A stretch of 64,000 nucleotides of DNA from contig JBCAQO010000002.1 in NCBI GenBank assembly GCA_039111635.1, positions 1,116,001-1,180,000 of the forward strand, in the 5' to 3' direction. Source of the DNA: Heterobasidion occidentale. Its lineage: Eukaryota > Basidiomycota > Agaricomycetes > Russulales > Bondarzewiaceae. The translations under genes and the position numbers were made by a program. The notes beneath the pieces were generated by a model. That model ran no database searches and had not been told where the DNA came from. It was given only the letters and a program-made list of their open reading frames with translations. Below, piece after piece: positions 63,871-64,000 of the stretch. How positions within the stretch are numbered: the first letter of the stretch is position 1; every line of letters begins with the position of its first letter.

Positions 63871-64000
63871 ACCATGCCTATCACATGAATTCTGTTTTTA
63901 CTGAGAGTGAGCCCAGCTGGTCTCCCATGGGGACCTGTCGGAGCGTCAGCAGAGCAACGGAATGTGAAATGACCAGCTGTGTCCGAGCCTACTCATTGCC

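Overview
The window comes from a filamentous basidiomycete, most likely an agaricomycete. Nuclear genes carry very short GT-AG introns (about 45-70 nt). The conserved proteins are eukaryotic (linker histone H1, mitochondrial complex I and III factors, Srv2/CAP, a bestrophin-family channel). The rest is filled with fungal transposons: chromodomain Gypsy elements, a Tad-type LINE and RepHel Helitrons. No rRNA, tRNA or CRISPR was seen.

Positions 1-12,016 form a compact host gene block: Srv2/CAP N-terminus (-), a GGQ mitochondrial release-factor-like protein (-), the LYR complex III assembly factor MZM1/LYRM7 (-), a bestrophin-family channel (+), the 24 kDa complex I subunit (-), histone H1 (-), an acyl-CoA-synthetase-like protein with degenerate motifs (+) and an APH/kinase-fold protein (-).

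Positions 12,953-39,434 are a Helitron RepHel gene (minus strand) stretched over 25 kb by nested insertions. A full-length Tad-like LINE (26,994-33,242, 12-bp target duplication) sits in the helicase. A solo LTR (family C, 13,114-25,791, duplication GTCCC) also sits in the helicase. That LTR was split by a TIR DNA element (13,357-25,171, 8-bp duplication). The TIR element was in turn split by a Gypsy element (Gypsy-1, 14,292-25,100, duplication GTTTT). A second LTR-C copy at 49,536-50,379 preserves the uninterrupted site. Divergent from the RepHel 5' end lies a plus-strand gene of unknown function (38,208-39,434).

Positions 40,931-63,270 are a repeat graveyard: solo LTRs of Gypsy-1, a CpG-decayed copy of a second chromodomain Gypsy family (Gypsy-2 copy A) with several LTRs, a more intact Gypsy-2 copy B (52,001-60,715, duplication GTTCC), part of a third Gypsy gag, and a Helitron 3' terminus ending at 63,270.

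Most unusual signals: (1) sixteen short hairpins with covarying stems, a conserved hexaloop and a shared 3' TAAACT tail in the 3' non-coding part of Gypsy-1; (2) a 32-residue tandem repeat domain after the Gypsy-2 chromodomain, followed by a conserved overlapping 74-codon ORF; (3) the gene divergent from RepHel. Many coding regions, including conserved host genes, are broken by single missing bases, mostly in short homopolymers, which suggests consensus indel errors rather than biological decay; CpG-type nonsense mutations in the transposons look real.
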